Source: Phellopilus nigrolimitatus (Eukaryota > Basidiomycota > Agaricomycetes > Hymenochaetales > Hymenochaetaceae). Taken from it: a stretch of DNA of 64,000 nucleotides. A program made the position numbers and the translations under genes. Location: the NCBI GenBank assembly GCA_021029095.1, contig JAJOHG010000146.1, positions 1 to 64,000 of the forward strand, read 5' to 3'. Under the pieces are notes generated by a model. That model did no database searches. It saw nothing but the letters and a program-made list of their open reading frames with translations, and was not told the origin of the DNA. Shown here one piece after another: positions 40,455 through 50,714 of this stretch; the stretch's first letter is position 1; each line of letters begins with the position of its first letter.

Positions 40455-40991
40455 GTTCTGCGATGTATGGTACGTGTTGAAAGCGATCGGAGGACAAAAT
40501 CAGTGCTGAGGATGTCTCGCCACTAATTCTGTTTTATAGCTGTGTCGCCAGAAGTGACATATGCGTATAGTGCGTGCAGTCGTACAGTGCATGTAAATGT
40601 TCTTACGCAGGAAGGCCGTAGCCGATAATCGCAGCCTCCTTCGTTTCTCATGGAATAAAAGCGCAAGTGTTCTGATGAGCAACGATTGGCCTGCTACGAG
40701 CATCGTGTCCTTCGCGACTGAGTCTTATCCCGGACAGGCATATGCGGCGAGAAAAGAACAACAGCGAGCGCAGTGCGAAGTCACGTACGCCGATTCTTCG
40801 GGCCGCGAGCGTGTCCTTCCTTCAGACCACCGCAACATATTAACATATCTTGCCAATTTAGATGACGAGCTCGAAGTCCGATCGCACATCATGACCACCT
40901 CTCGCTCACTAATCACCCCGCGGGGCTAACTAGAAAGAATATGAGCAGTTGAGTCGTCGCACAGCGTGCATCCTATCTCTAACACGACAAA
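40455..40991. promoter_or_regulatory. divergent intergenic region, FAD monooxygenase / Old Yellow Enzyme
   Basis: 537 bases between two divergent oxidoreductase starts, possibly co-regulated. No convincing gene inside. Confidence 0.4.
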
Positions 40992-42379
40992 ATGCCCCAC
41001 TCAACCGCAAGTCTCTTCCAGTCCGTGCGCGTCGGCGACCTGACGCTGCAGCACCGCGTCGTCTTCGCGCCCTGCACGCGCTTTCGAGCGGACGACGCAC
41101 ACGTCCCCACGGACGCGATGGTGGACTACTACGCCCAGCGCGCGAGCGTGCCCGGCACGCTACTCATTGCCGAGGCAACCCTCATCGCGGCGAAGGCGGG
41201 CGGAGCTGACGATGTGCCCGGCATCTGGAGCGCGGCGCAGGTTGCCGGCTGGAAGAAGGCACGTACACGCGCTCGCAGGGAAACCGGCCGTTGATCGTCG
41301 TGGCCCACTTATTTATAACTTGTTATTTCATATACTGGACAGGTCGTCGACGCCGTGCACGCGCAGGGCTCGTACATCTACCTGCAGCTATGGCAATTCG
41401 GCAGGGCGGCGCTGCCGCACATCCTCGCGAGGCCGGATTCGCCTTCGAACCCCGGTGGGCCGCACCCCTACGTCTCCGCGTCTGATATCCCGCTCACCGG
41501 CAGAGCCGAGCGCCCGCGTGCGCTCACACACGACGAGATCCTAGAGTATATAGAGCTCTTTGGTGCGGCAGCGCACAATGCGGTGCACGGAGCGGGGTTC
41601 GACGGCGTGGAGGTGCACGGTGCTAATGGGTACCTCGTCGACCAGTTCACGCAGGACGTGTCAAACAAGCGCACTGACCAGTGGGGCGGAAGTATAGAAA
41701 ATAGGACGCGCTTCGCGCTGGAGGTGCTGAAGAAGATAGCGAGCGTCGTGGGCGAGGAGCGTACGGCGATCCGTATGAGTCCATTCAATCCCTTTCAAGG
41801 TACTCGAAGCAACCCATTGCCCCTTCAAATCGCTAAAACAAAGAGTCCATCGTAGACATGCGCATGGTGCACCCCGAGCCCACCTTCGCACACCTTGTGC
41901 ACCGCATCCGCGAGTCGTACCCGCGCTTCGCCTACATCCACGTCGTCGAGCCGCGCATCGCCGGCGCATCGGACCGCCAGGCGCAGGCGGGAGAGTCCAA
42001 TGACTTCCTGCGCGCGATCTGGAAGACGCCCGAGAGCGGGGGAAATGGGTCCGTATACGTCACCGCTGGGGGTTACAAGCCGGAGAGCGCGCTCGAGATT
42101 GCGGAGACGAAGGGGGACCTCGTCGCATTCGCGAGATATTATATCGCGAACGTGCGTGATTCGTGTAGCCAACGTGCACATCTTGAAGAAAACTGACTCA
42201 ACATGATTGTCTAGCCCGACTTGCCGGCGCGGATCAAGAAGGGCATACCGTTCACTCCGTACGATCGCGAAACATTCTACGCACCCGGGCTCGCGGGCTA
42301 CACAGACCAGAAGTTTGCGGATCCGGAAACAGAGGCGAACTACGAGAGGTTGGCGAAGGAGATAAAGCGTGCAGACTAG
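40992..42379 (+). CDS. NADH:flavin oxidoreductase, Old Yellow Enzyme family
   Basis: An FMN enzyme that reduces activated C=C bonds, typically in enones. Exons 40992-41258, 41343-41799, 41856-42151 and 42215-42379 give 394 aa. Seen in order: MPHSTASLFQSVRVGDLTL, APCTRFRA (the Thr that tunes FMN), YLQLWQFGRAALP (substrate and flavin contacts), VEVHGANGYLVDQF (the His-x-x-Asn pair and the catalytic Tyr), NKRTDQWGGSIENR, YIHVVEPR, VYVTAGGYKPESALE and FARYYIANPDLP. The first intron starts with GC (gcacgt) and is required for the AGWKK-VVDAVHAQG junction. A complete, normal-length enzyme. Confidence 0.93.
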
Positions 42380-43199
42380 CATGTAGGGCGCGCAAATACA
42401 TGCTCGGAAGCGTTCTTCAATAAGATGAGCCAGACGCTCGAAGTCACGTAGTTCATGAGGAGTCGGTTGGATTAGAGGCTGCTATGTAATTTTATGGTGC
42501 AGGGCAGGACATGGCCGGCCACAGGGATCCAACACCAGCACCATCCAAGTGTAGCCTTCAGCGCAATCACGCTGACGAGGAAATATTGAAGTACATGATT
42601 GCCTCGTGAGTGCCGTGGTCGTCTGTGCACGCGACAGCTCCGTGCTGGTCCTTCCGGCCGAGTTGCGATGCGACGGACGGAGCGCTCAAGAACTACAGAG
42701 GAAATTCGACAACCGGAGTATCGGCGGAATCATCGAGTAATCAAAACAAAGCTTCATTTGTCCGGACTCGAGTGGGACGTCTGTGGAAAGAAACTCGGCC
42801 GTCGCGCATAGGCTGTATATATTATCGAAGTTTGGTACGCCTCTGAGAGCTCTGAGGAGAAAGAGATATGCTATGCCGTGGCACGGACGAACTGAGGAGA
42901 GGAGCTCCCTAGTTGCTGTGCAATGAGACGCGCAGAGATGCTCCATACAGGCGATTTCCTGCTCAACTTGATCAATAGATGCAATCGGTAGTAGAATGCG
43001 GGATGTGTTCGCCAGGTAGCCTCATGTATGGGCTTCCCTCCCATATCCCTTCATCGTTCCCTGCAACCTCGATGCGCGTCGAGATCTAGGAGAAGGTGAA
43101 GTACTGCAGGAAACGTTCTCGGGAATCAACTGGGGAGTTTGTAGTAAAACTGAGGGAAAATGATAACGCACAAGAGTGATATAGAGGCTAATGTGGTAC
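42380..43199. other. no gene recognised
   Basis: Short ORFs on both strands, without protein-like blocks. Confidence 0.4.
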
Positions 43200-43895
43200 T
43201 TCGCGCCGAGTTTGTGTCCGAGGCGCACCTTGCGGACGTCGCCGTCCGCCAGCGTCTCCAGTTACAACATGGATGATCCTGTGGTCCGTTCAGCTGGACC
43301 TTCACGGGGTGAGGTACGCCCTGTCAGTAGAGGCTCTTGACGGCGACCCGGACCTTGTTCCCGTTCTCGTCAGTAAAGCCCGTGCCAACCTGAACAACAC
43401 GCACGAAGTCCAGATAAGCAAACAGAAAGAAGAAGCATAAAACAAAGAAGCAAGACGCACGGTGTACTCTGCGGCACTCAGCGTTGTCGGCACGGCGATG
43501 TACGGGAGGAACTGCGCGTCCAGATCGTCCGACTCGGCGGCGTGGCAGATGTGAACCATCGCCTCGGCGGCGTCGACGGGACTCCCGCCGCCGACGCCGA
43601 CGACGACGTTCGCCCCTGCGCGAGCGGGCGCCCGCGCTCTTGTCTTGATTCCCGCAACCGGTGCGTGCTCGCCGATCTCCCAGAACATCACGCGGTTATG
43701 CGCCGTGTTCACGTAGGATGGCCTCGACTCGGTGCAACACGTCTATCTGGCGGCATGGCGGGTGCGGCGTGAGCAACTTCGGGAGCGCGACCGTGAGGCA
43801 GCCGGGCCCATAGTAGACGCCCTTGAGCGTGTCGGTGTACGCGTACGAGCCGCTCAGCGTCGAGCTGGTGCGTCGCTCGACATGATGGTACCAAT
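43200..43895 (-). pseudogene. iron-containing alcohol dehydrogenase, copy C
   Basis: Minus-strand blocks: SYAYTDTLKGVYYGPGCLTV, ALPKLL, then a deletion relative to copy A of the ATLGATKALVV part. Then HRVEAILRE, a stop, FWEIGEHAPVAGI, VGVGGGSPVDAAEAM (the GGGSP nucleotide loop, complete here), SDDLDAQFLPYIAVPTTLS, AAEYTV and GFTDENGNKVRV. Frames differ between blocks and the metal-binding domain is missing. With the flavin reductase remnant at 44017 it forms an inverted partial third copy of the unit. Confidence 0.75.
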
Positions 43896-44016
43896 CAAGG
43901 CAGCAGGATGATTACACGGCGCGGGGAAAGAATGTCGCGCTTAAACAATGTCACGCGCCTGCGAGGCCTCGTCCTCCATCAGTGACGGCTCGACCACGGC
44001 TGCATACGCCCGCTCG

Positions 44017-44530
44017 ACGCGTACGATGGATGTCCTTCCCAAGCTATCGTTGCGTGTGGCCCGAAGATCCAGTCGGTCGACGCTGGCGTATATGAGCGCA
44101 TCTGCCGCGCCGGCGCGCGCACGACCTCGAGCTCTTCTCCGCGCCCATTGTCGTCATCGAAGGTGCCGCCGTTCGACTCCACACGTGCTTTCCAGTGGAC
44201 CGCGAGTCCAAATGAAGGGTGACACGCTCGGGGATTGCTCGCGCGTGAATGGAAGGAGAGCGAAGCGCGAGGGTGGAGGACGTTCGACCTCGAAGTGATG
44301 GAGAAGTAGTTGGTGCGTCTCTGAACTGCGTTTCTCGAAATTTAACTGGTGAACGCGCTTGTGTATAGGTTGCTGATCTCGACGGTGACGCCCCGACCTA
44401 TCGCGTTCGTCGACTCTGTCGGTGGACGGCGTGTCCAACCTTGCACCTTTCAGATTTCAACTCCAAAGACCATCGCGCTCTTAGCTATTTCTCCCTGGTC
44501 CGTTAATGAGTTGCTTCTCCAAAGCTCTAC
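44017..44530 (+). pseudogene. flavin reductase-like fragment, copy C
   Basis: It begins MDVLPKLSLRVARRSS like the intact gene in unit A. SSSKVPPFDSTRAFQWTASP follows in another frame, then WKEGEA and YRLLISTVTPRPIAFVDSV. Several frame changes and a missing 3' half make it a pseudogene. It is divergent from Fe-ADH copy C, which preserves the ancestral head-to-head arrangement. Confidence 0.7.
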
Positions 44531-44772
44531 AGTGCATAAAGGCATAAGTCAACAAGCCGGAAAGGTCCGAATTACTTTTCTATCTACATTTGCCACATTT
44601 ATCTATGGCCTATTTATTTATACGCATTGGTTAAAGGCCATGCGTGTCTACAGATCTTGTATCGTAGATTTCTCAATTGTCGACTTTTTCTTCTTCGACC
44701 ACTGAAATTTTGAAACAAATAATAATAATGATTAAAATGCGTTTAAAATTGCCTAATATAGGTTATTATATA

Positions 44773-45568
44773 CAGTCATTCACCAGTCAATGGGACACCA
44801 AATCGCCATCGCGAACTCAACCACATTTTTCCCCTTTTTCACGAAACAAAAAATACTGGAAGGTAAAAAAACTACTTTAGAATGTCCTTACAGAATTTTG
44901 TGTAAAAATAAGGAGATATGAAAGAGATATAGTGAAAACAAAAAGTTGTGACGTTTTTGCTCCTCACCGCTCAATGGGACAGTAGCTTTCCCACGACCCT
45001 TACCACAATAGTAGAGTAACTACGGGTGGTACTGGCCACCAAATAATATAGTAAGTGCATGTACTGGTAGCTACAGATGTCCTCTTCGTTAATATGCCTC
45101 TAACCATGGATTTATATAATGTTGAGTAATTAAATTGTCTTCGAAGCCATCTAGGACACATATGGGACTTCTGTAACACCTGTGACCTCTTGATAGGATA
45201 GAGCATATATACTGTCATTCTCAAGATCTGTTCAGATTCTCCTTCATATAATGTCATGTTTATGTTACAGACATATTCTCCTCTCATTATATGAAAAATC
45301 AGTGTAGATCCAAAGGGAGAAAATTTGTGCAGAGGGCATAATGTATTGTGTCACACCAAGTTGCAGTTACCATTTTAGTACAATTTGACTGTATTTTGAG
45401 CATTTCTCAAGCAATACTGAGCCTGGCTGGCTCACACTTGGTATACAGTACGTTGACATGCATTCAAGCTCGAAATCTCAAAATTAATTGGAAAAAACGG
45501 TTGAGAAATGGGTGTTTTAGGCGGGTGTCCCATTGAGTGGTGGTGTCCCATTGACCGGTGAATGACTG
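44773..45568. mobile_element. non-autonomous pogo/Tc1-like DNA transposon
   Basis: Inverted ends CAGTCATTCACCAGTCAATG at 44773 and its partner reading in from 45568 match over 28 bases with one difference (A/G). They are flanked by TA at 44771-44772 and 45569-45570, the Tc1/mariner/pogo target. Further copies of the word caatgggac lie just inside (44971-44980; 45528-45536 inverted). The 796-bp body is AT-rich and has no transposase. Confidence 0.75.
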
Positions 45569-45740
45569 TAAGATAAGCGCCCAAATCTAAATTAAGTCCG
45601 GCATTTCGGATGACCATTTCGCATTAGCCAGTCAGTATCTGACATTTCTTCTTGCACATTTCAGCATAGGAGAGTAGAAATATTCCAGGATAAAGTTGCG
45701 GACTCCCTGACAAACAGATGTAACACGTGATTTGCTATTA

Positions 45741-45780
45741 TTTTAATTTAATTTAATTTAATTTAATTTAATTTAATTTT
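45741..45780 (+). repeat. (TTTAA)n microsatellite
   Basis: About seven units of taattt/tttaa, preceding a TTTT run. Confidence 0.85.
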
Positions 45781-45915
45781 TTTCTCAGAAAATTTTGAAA
45801 CATCCCCAAAAAACCGGGAAATTGCGAGAAATTGCGTATTTTGCTTACTTCTATTAGCGAAACTAAAAAAGAAATCCGAAATTCGCAAAATTCCGGCTTC
45901 CAGACAATTGATGCT

Positions 45916-46575
45916 TCATGCCTTTATGCACCGTAGCAACGTCTTGCCAGATTTCACGTGACCCGCCGGCGTTTCTTTTGTCATCCAGCCATGATCAAGG
46001 CGTTGCGACGCGTCTAACCGGCATTCATGACGTTTGTCTCGCTCTACCCTCACTATATCGGTGCTAGAATGTCGGAATGCCGGTAGTATTCTATCACAGT
46101 TTCGACCTGTCCGCGCGCACAGGACGTTCTTCATACTCAGGTACGTAAATCTCAATTGAATTCCAATACACGTTTTCAACCCAAAGCAGTTCGCCGCAGT
46201 TCGCCGTCGCAGCTCTCCTTCGATATTTGGAGCTTCTACCTTGAAAAAGGTTATTCCGTCGATATTTGCATCATCGAGAAGTGCCTGGAAGCTGTTGGTC
46301 CTAGCCTGGAGGATTGATTTTTTTCGGAGTTCAGACAAATATTCTCAGTTCTCGAAAGCGAGTCTGCGCGAGCTCAAAGCTCTCTGTGATAATTCTTCTT
46401 CTAAGTGTGATTTGCTTTTGGCCTTACTCGGGTGCATCCGTTTTCTTTTTAGTTTGAGTCGTGTATGGAAGCTCATTTGTGTACCGATTAATCTGTGCTT
46501 CTGTTCATAGGTGTGGAATATTGGATACCCCCTGATGGCCAGGGAGATAAGGTATATTGAAATGTGTCCAATCAA
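45916..46575 (-). CDS. uncertain ORF upstream of the P450
   Basis: Two minus-strand ORFs in one frame are separated by a single TGA near 46345. The first contains HLEEELSQRALSSRRLAFEN, the second SELRKKSILQARTNSFQALL and FFKVEAPNIEGELRRRTA. The charged, helical composition is protein-like, but no family was recognised. It could be a degenerate gene or chance. Stretches 44531-44770 and 45571-45740 show nothing. Confidence 0.25.
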
Positions 46576-46621
46576 CCGAGCCTAACCTGACTCCTCTCTC
46601 GTCTTTCTTAGTCACACCGCC

Positions 46622-48892
46622 ATGACCATCGCGATGGAGCTTGCAGCTGGCTTAATTCTTGTCTTGCTAGCTAAAGCAATTGTCAGTGCCGTCCAAAGAC
46701 TCCGTCAAGGGTTCGTCAGTCTCGGGTGAATGTCAATCATACGTTACTAAACAATGTCGGGTGCTGACTGCAAGTACTGCAGATCATGCCCAGGAAGGCA
46801 CTTTTTGTGGTTGCATCCGTTTAGCATCATAGGACTTGTTATGGCTCCCATTTTTCCTTCGAAGGGATGGCTAGGTCATTATGGCGGCAAATTCTCGTGT
46901 TAGTCATACTGCTCTTAACGTGGTTTTTCCTTCCAATAAATTTATAACTATTTATTCAGTATACGCCAAGGAAGGCAGCACAATCCTGTCGGGGCTTCTC
47001 GTCTGGAGCTCGACGCCCATATTTTGGCTGGCAGATGTGGAGGCCATAAAGGTTGTGACCTCGGACAGGCACACTTTTAAGAAATACCTTGACGCTGTGA
47101 GTAATCGATCAATTCTACGTTTATCGTCTTTCATAATCCATATTATCTTTCCAGTACGAACCGGTGAATATATATGGGAAAAACATTGTGAGCACGGAAG
47201 GCACCGAGTGGCGCAAACATCTTGGAATTGCAGGTCCCGCCTTCAGCGAGGCAAATTACTCGCTTACCTGGAGAGAGACACTTCGTGTCGTCCACGAATG
47301 GTTTGAAGAAATGAATGATGTAGACACTGGGAAACTGAGAAAAATAGTGCGTGGTGTTGACGTCAAGGCGAACATGACACAGGCGACACTTCACATCATC
47401 GCCGCGGCGGGCTTCGGGATGCGTATGCCATGGGAAGCATTCTCTGAGTCCAAGTCGCAAGTGTCTGAATCGCTTCACGCCTCTGACCCTCTTGAAATCG
47501 GCATCCTCCCCTTCCATACGGCGCTCTCAAGTACGATAGAGAAGCTGTTCATCAATACCCTTGCACCGTCATTCCTTCATAATCTGCCCTTCCGCGTCCC
47601 ATGGATTTCAGCACAGCTTGACGCTGCGCACCACTCGTTCGCGAGCCTAAAGGCACACATGACTGAGCTTGTGGCTGCTGTGCGAAGGGGAGAGAAGGGC
47701 GGAAGTGATTATGGGGAAAACGAGAATGATACAGGTGCGGACTTGCTTCGAAGACTAGTACAAGCAAGTGATGCCACAAAAAGAGACGGGTCTGGTGGGA
47801 AGGGAACTTTGACAGATGGCGAATTGTTCAGCAATATTTTTGTAAGTTGTCCCCAAAGCTGCCATGAAACCAATTTTGAGAATATACCTCCAGACGTTTT
47901 TACTCGCGGGACACGGTACGCTTGTCAAATCTACCGATAACGTATCGATTGAATTGAATCTCAAATTATAATCCAGAGACCTCCGCTCATACTCTGAGCT
48001 TCGCAATCATGCTCCTCGCACTCTACCCTGATGTCCAGAGTAAACTTCGGGAGGAAGCTTTACGTATCTGGCCTACAGACGATGATGTGATGTCGTCAAC
48101 GTTCAAGCGGGATTTCGACAAGTTTGTGCGTTCAGCAAACAAAACAAAAAACGAACATGCTGTTTCTGAGTAAACTATGTTACAGGAATACACGCTCGCC
48201 TTTTTCCGCGAGACCCTCCGATGCTTCCCCTCGGAACCACGTCTTCTCAAGATAACTGATGCTGATGCTATTCTCTCCGGCACGCGATTCGGCCCCACCC
48301 CCGGTACCTCCATGCGGGAGCCAGAATCTTCGTATGATGGCGGCCACACTAATGTGCAGTTCCTACTAGATGACGCGAGTCAGGAGAAGTTTGCCGTTCA
48401 TATACCCAGGGGTAGTATGCTGATGATGGACGTTTGGGCGGTTCACATGTCACGTATGTTTGAATATATCCATGAACGTTTGGAAGACTGAGTAAAGGTC
48501 TTCTAGCATTGGTCTGGGGTTCGGACGCACATACTTTCCTCCCGGAGCGTTTCATCGACACAGCGAACTACAAGTGGCCTCGTGATGGGCGTAAGTCTTT
48601 CTTACTTCCCAGCCACGTAAACGCTGTCTCAATTATTTCACGAAAAGTGTTGGCTTTCTCCGCTGGTGCACGTGGCTGCATCGGAAATCGTTTCGCCACG
48701 ACTGAAGCCGTATGCCTTCTTGCGTCCCTCGTACGACAATATGAAATTCTTCTCCCTACCGACTGTCATCGTCCCACCGACGTGGTATCTCAAGGTCTCA
48801 AGCGCGAGATGTTGAAGTGGTCGAACGCCCTCACGCTTACCCCGGCGAATGCGTTCGTGGAGCTTCGTGTTAACCCGGACTCTGAGAAATGA
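46622..48892 (+). CDS. cytochrome P450 monooxygenase
   Basis: A membrane-anchored haem-thiolate oxygenase. Start MTIAMELAAGLILVLLAKAI, an N-terminal anchor helix. After two introns come HPFSIIGLVMAPIFPSKGW and KEGSTILSG, then HLGIAGPAFSEANYSL (C-helix region), FLLAGHETSAHTLSFAIML (I-helix with the O2-binding Thr), FFRETLRCFP (the ExxR of the K-helix), FLPERF (PERF) and the haem loop FSAGARGCIGNRFA with the Cys ligand. The stop is at 48890. All eight or so introns have GT-AG ends and keep frame. The family is likely a fungal CYP of the large Agaricomycete expansions; the number cannot be assigned by eye. Confidence 0.9.
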
Positions 48893-49200
48893 TAATGGAT
48901 TTGGAAATAGTTCTATTCCTGATGTTTCTAATTCACTCCCGAGGAAACATATAAGCGGATTGACGTAGATTATTACAGAAAATACTTCCTAAGGGGAAAA
49001 TCACTATAAGAGTATCGCCCATTCCTGGCGGTATTTGTCAATTCTCTCGAAGGAAAAGGTCAAGCTCAACTTGAATAGAAATCAAAAGACGACATCCCGA
49101 GCATTGAGCTTCCTGACGAAAACCGAAATGCCGTCCATCATTTACTCGGTATTCTGTAAATGTAACGTGTGCCTTCCATCTGATAAAACAAAAGTCTAAA
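48893..49200. other. intergenic between converging genes
   Basis: AT-rich 3' flank. No gene was seen. Confidence 0.4.
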
Positions 49201-50086
49201 TCAACGAAGTGCGACTTCAACGCCTTCGTTAGACTCTCCTTTAACCTGCGTGTCCTCCGTGCAGACCATAATGAGCAAAGGCAGGCCCCATGCACCCATT
49301 TCAAAGAGCTTCGTCCCATCCTGAGGACGAGCCAACACAAAGCCCCGGGGTGCGGAAGCTAGAACGTCCCCATGTACCTCCACAGGCTTTGCGTCTCCCA
49401 GAAAATTGCGCTCGGTTGTTGAAACACGAGTCTCTGAACACGTCTGACATGTGCCATGCCTTCAGTTAACATGAGCCTTGGCATCAAATCTAAGATAAAC
49501 GGTGAGCCAATGGCCGCCATTATAAACCCAATATATGGGCTGCCTGCTAAGTTGACTGCCCAGAAATAAACCCCTACATATAATGGGTGGTATAAAGGTA
49601 GCTGAACATTAATTCGCCCATAAATTCGGCGATTTCTTTTGTTATATAGAAACAACTTACCTCCTGAACTCCTGCAGATAACTATCAACAAGTGGTAATT
49701 TAATAGAAAAAAATGAGCGAACCAACCAACCATAACTAGCTTATGCATTTTGAAGGCTTTTACGACAGCTGCAAAATCGTTCGCGTAGAGCCGCAACGCA
49801 TAGTCATCTATCGTACCAGGCTTGTAACTCCTTCTACGTCCTCTTATCATACCGGACCTTTCGAAATCAAAGAAATTGCCCAGATTACTACGCAATACAA
49901 TGCGAAATTCACAAGGTAGAATTTGGTGCTATATTTTTTGTCCCAAATTATATTGTCATAGGCCATGCCGCTGAACGCGAGGCCATGTGCGAAGATGATG
50001 CACGGGTTCGCTCAGTAGCCTACCGCATCTGCGTAGATGCGTGTGACATCCGGCGAGGTCAGTATTTTCGAGTTCGGGATCCGCAT
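49201..50086 (-). pseudogene. alpha/beta hydrolase, inactivated
   Basis: Start at 50086 (MRIPNSKILTSPDVTRIYAD), then an in-frame TGA inside VGY-stop-ANPCIIFAHG, which is the oxyanion-hole strand of the fold. IDDYALRLYANDFAAVV follows, then MVGWSSG across an intron (nucleophile elbow G-x-S-x-G), NLAGSPYIGFIMAAIGSPF, a frame change near 49390, and GFVLARPQDGTKLFE with LPLLIMVCTEDTQVK. The C-terminal part that carries the catalytic His is missing. The nonsense codon, frameshift and truncation together make it a pseudogene. Confidence 0.75.
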
Positions 50087-50714
50087 GGCAAGTAAAATAA
50101 TGTGCAGGTTGTCTGACGCACTGGTATCTTATATAGGTACGCCTGGGCCGCCTTTAGCCTCTATGGTGACCATTCGTAAGATATAAACTGTCCAGATTCT
50201 AGCTTCAAACCCTTACGGGAAGTCGATCAAATTGCAATGATCGAGCCTATCCAATTCTATAATTTCACCCTCTTTGCTTCTGAATGCCGGAAGGACACAC
50301 CGGTAAGCGTGGAGAAGACCAGATGCCGAGAGCAATAACGTGCTTGAGAAACTTATGAAGTTACTAACTACCTCTAGTCAGCGCCACTAGCAATGCAGGT
50401 AAGTACATCTGGCAGAACGACGTTCAATATGCACGCCCTACAAATCAAAGCCATCGGCTTCTCGACCGTGTACATCGGGCGCAGGCGGCCAATGCAGTTC
50501 GAAAACACCGAGAAGATCAGGTTGCAAATGAATTCAACGATAAGTTCCTGTACAAGAAAAGTTATGATATGCAATGCAAAATAATAATACACAATTGACA
50601 GTGATGAAAGCAATGCGACAGATGCAATTATGTCCAGTGATCGACCACATCAATCCCAACCGTGGCGATAGTCATCAAGGCTTCATCTCGAGAACCTGAA
50701 GCCGAAGTCAGTGA
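50087..50714. other. no supported gene
   Basis: The minus strand has an open stretch (50613-50374) with EFICNLIFSVFSNCIGRLRP that looks hydrophobic but is unanchored. The plus strand has an overlapping ORF. Neither is supported by a start, splice sites or family. Confidence 0.3.

Noticed and set aside
50374..50613. Membrane protein fragment on the minus strand
   Set aside because: No start, splice context or recognised family; an overlapping plus-strand ORF is equally good.
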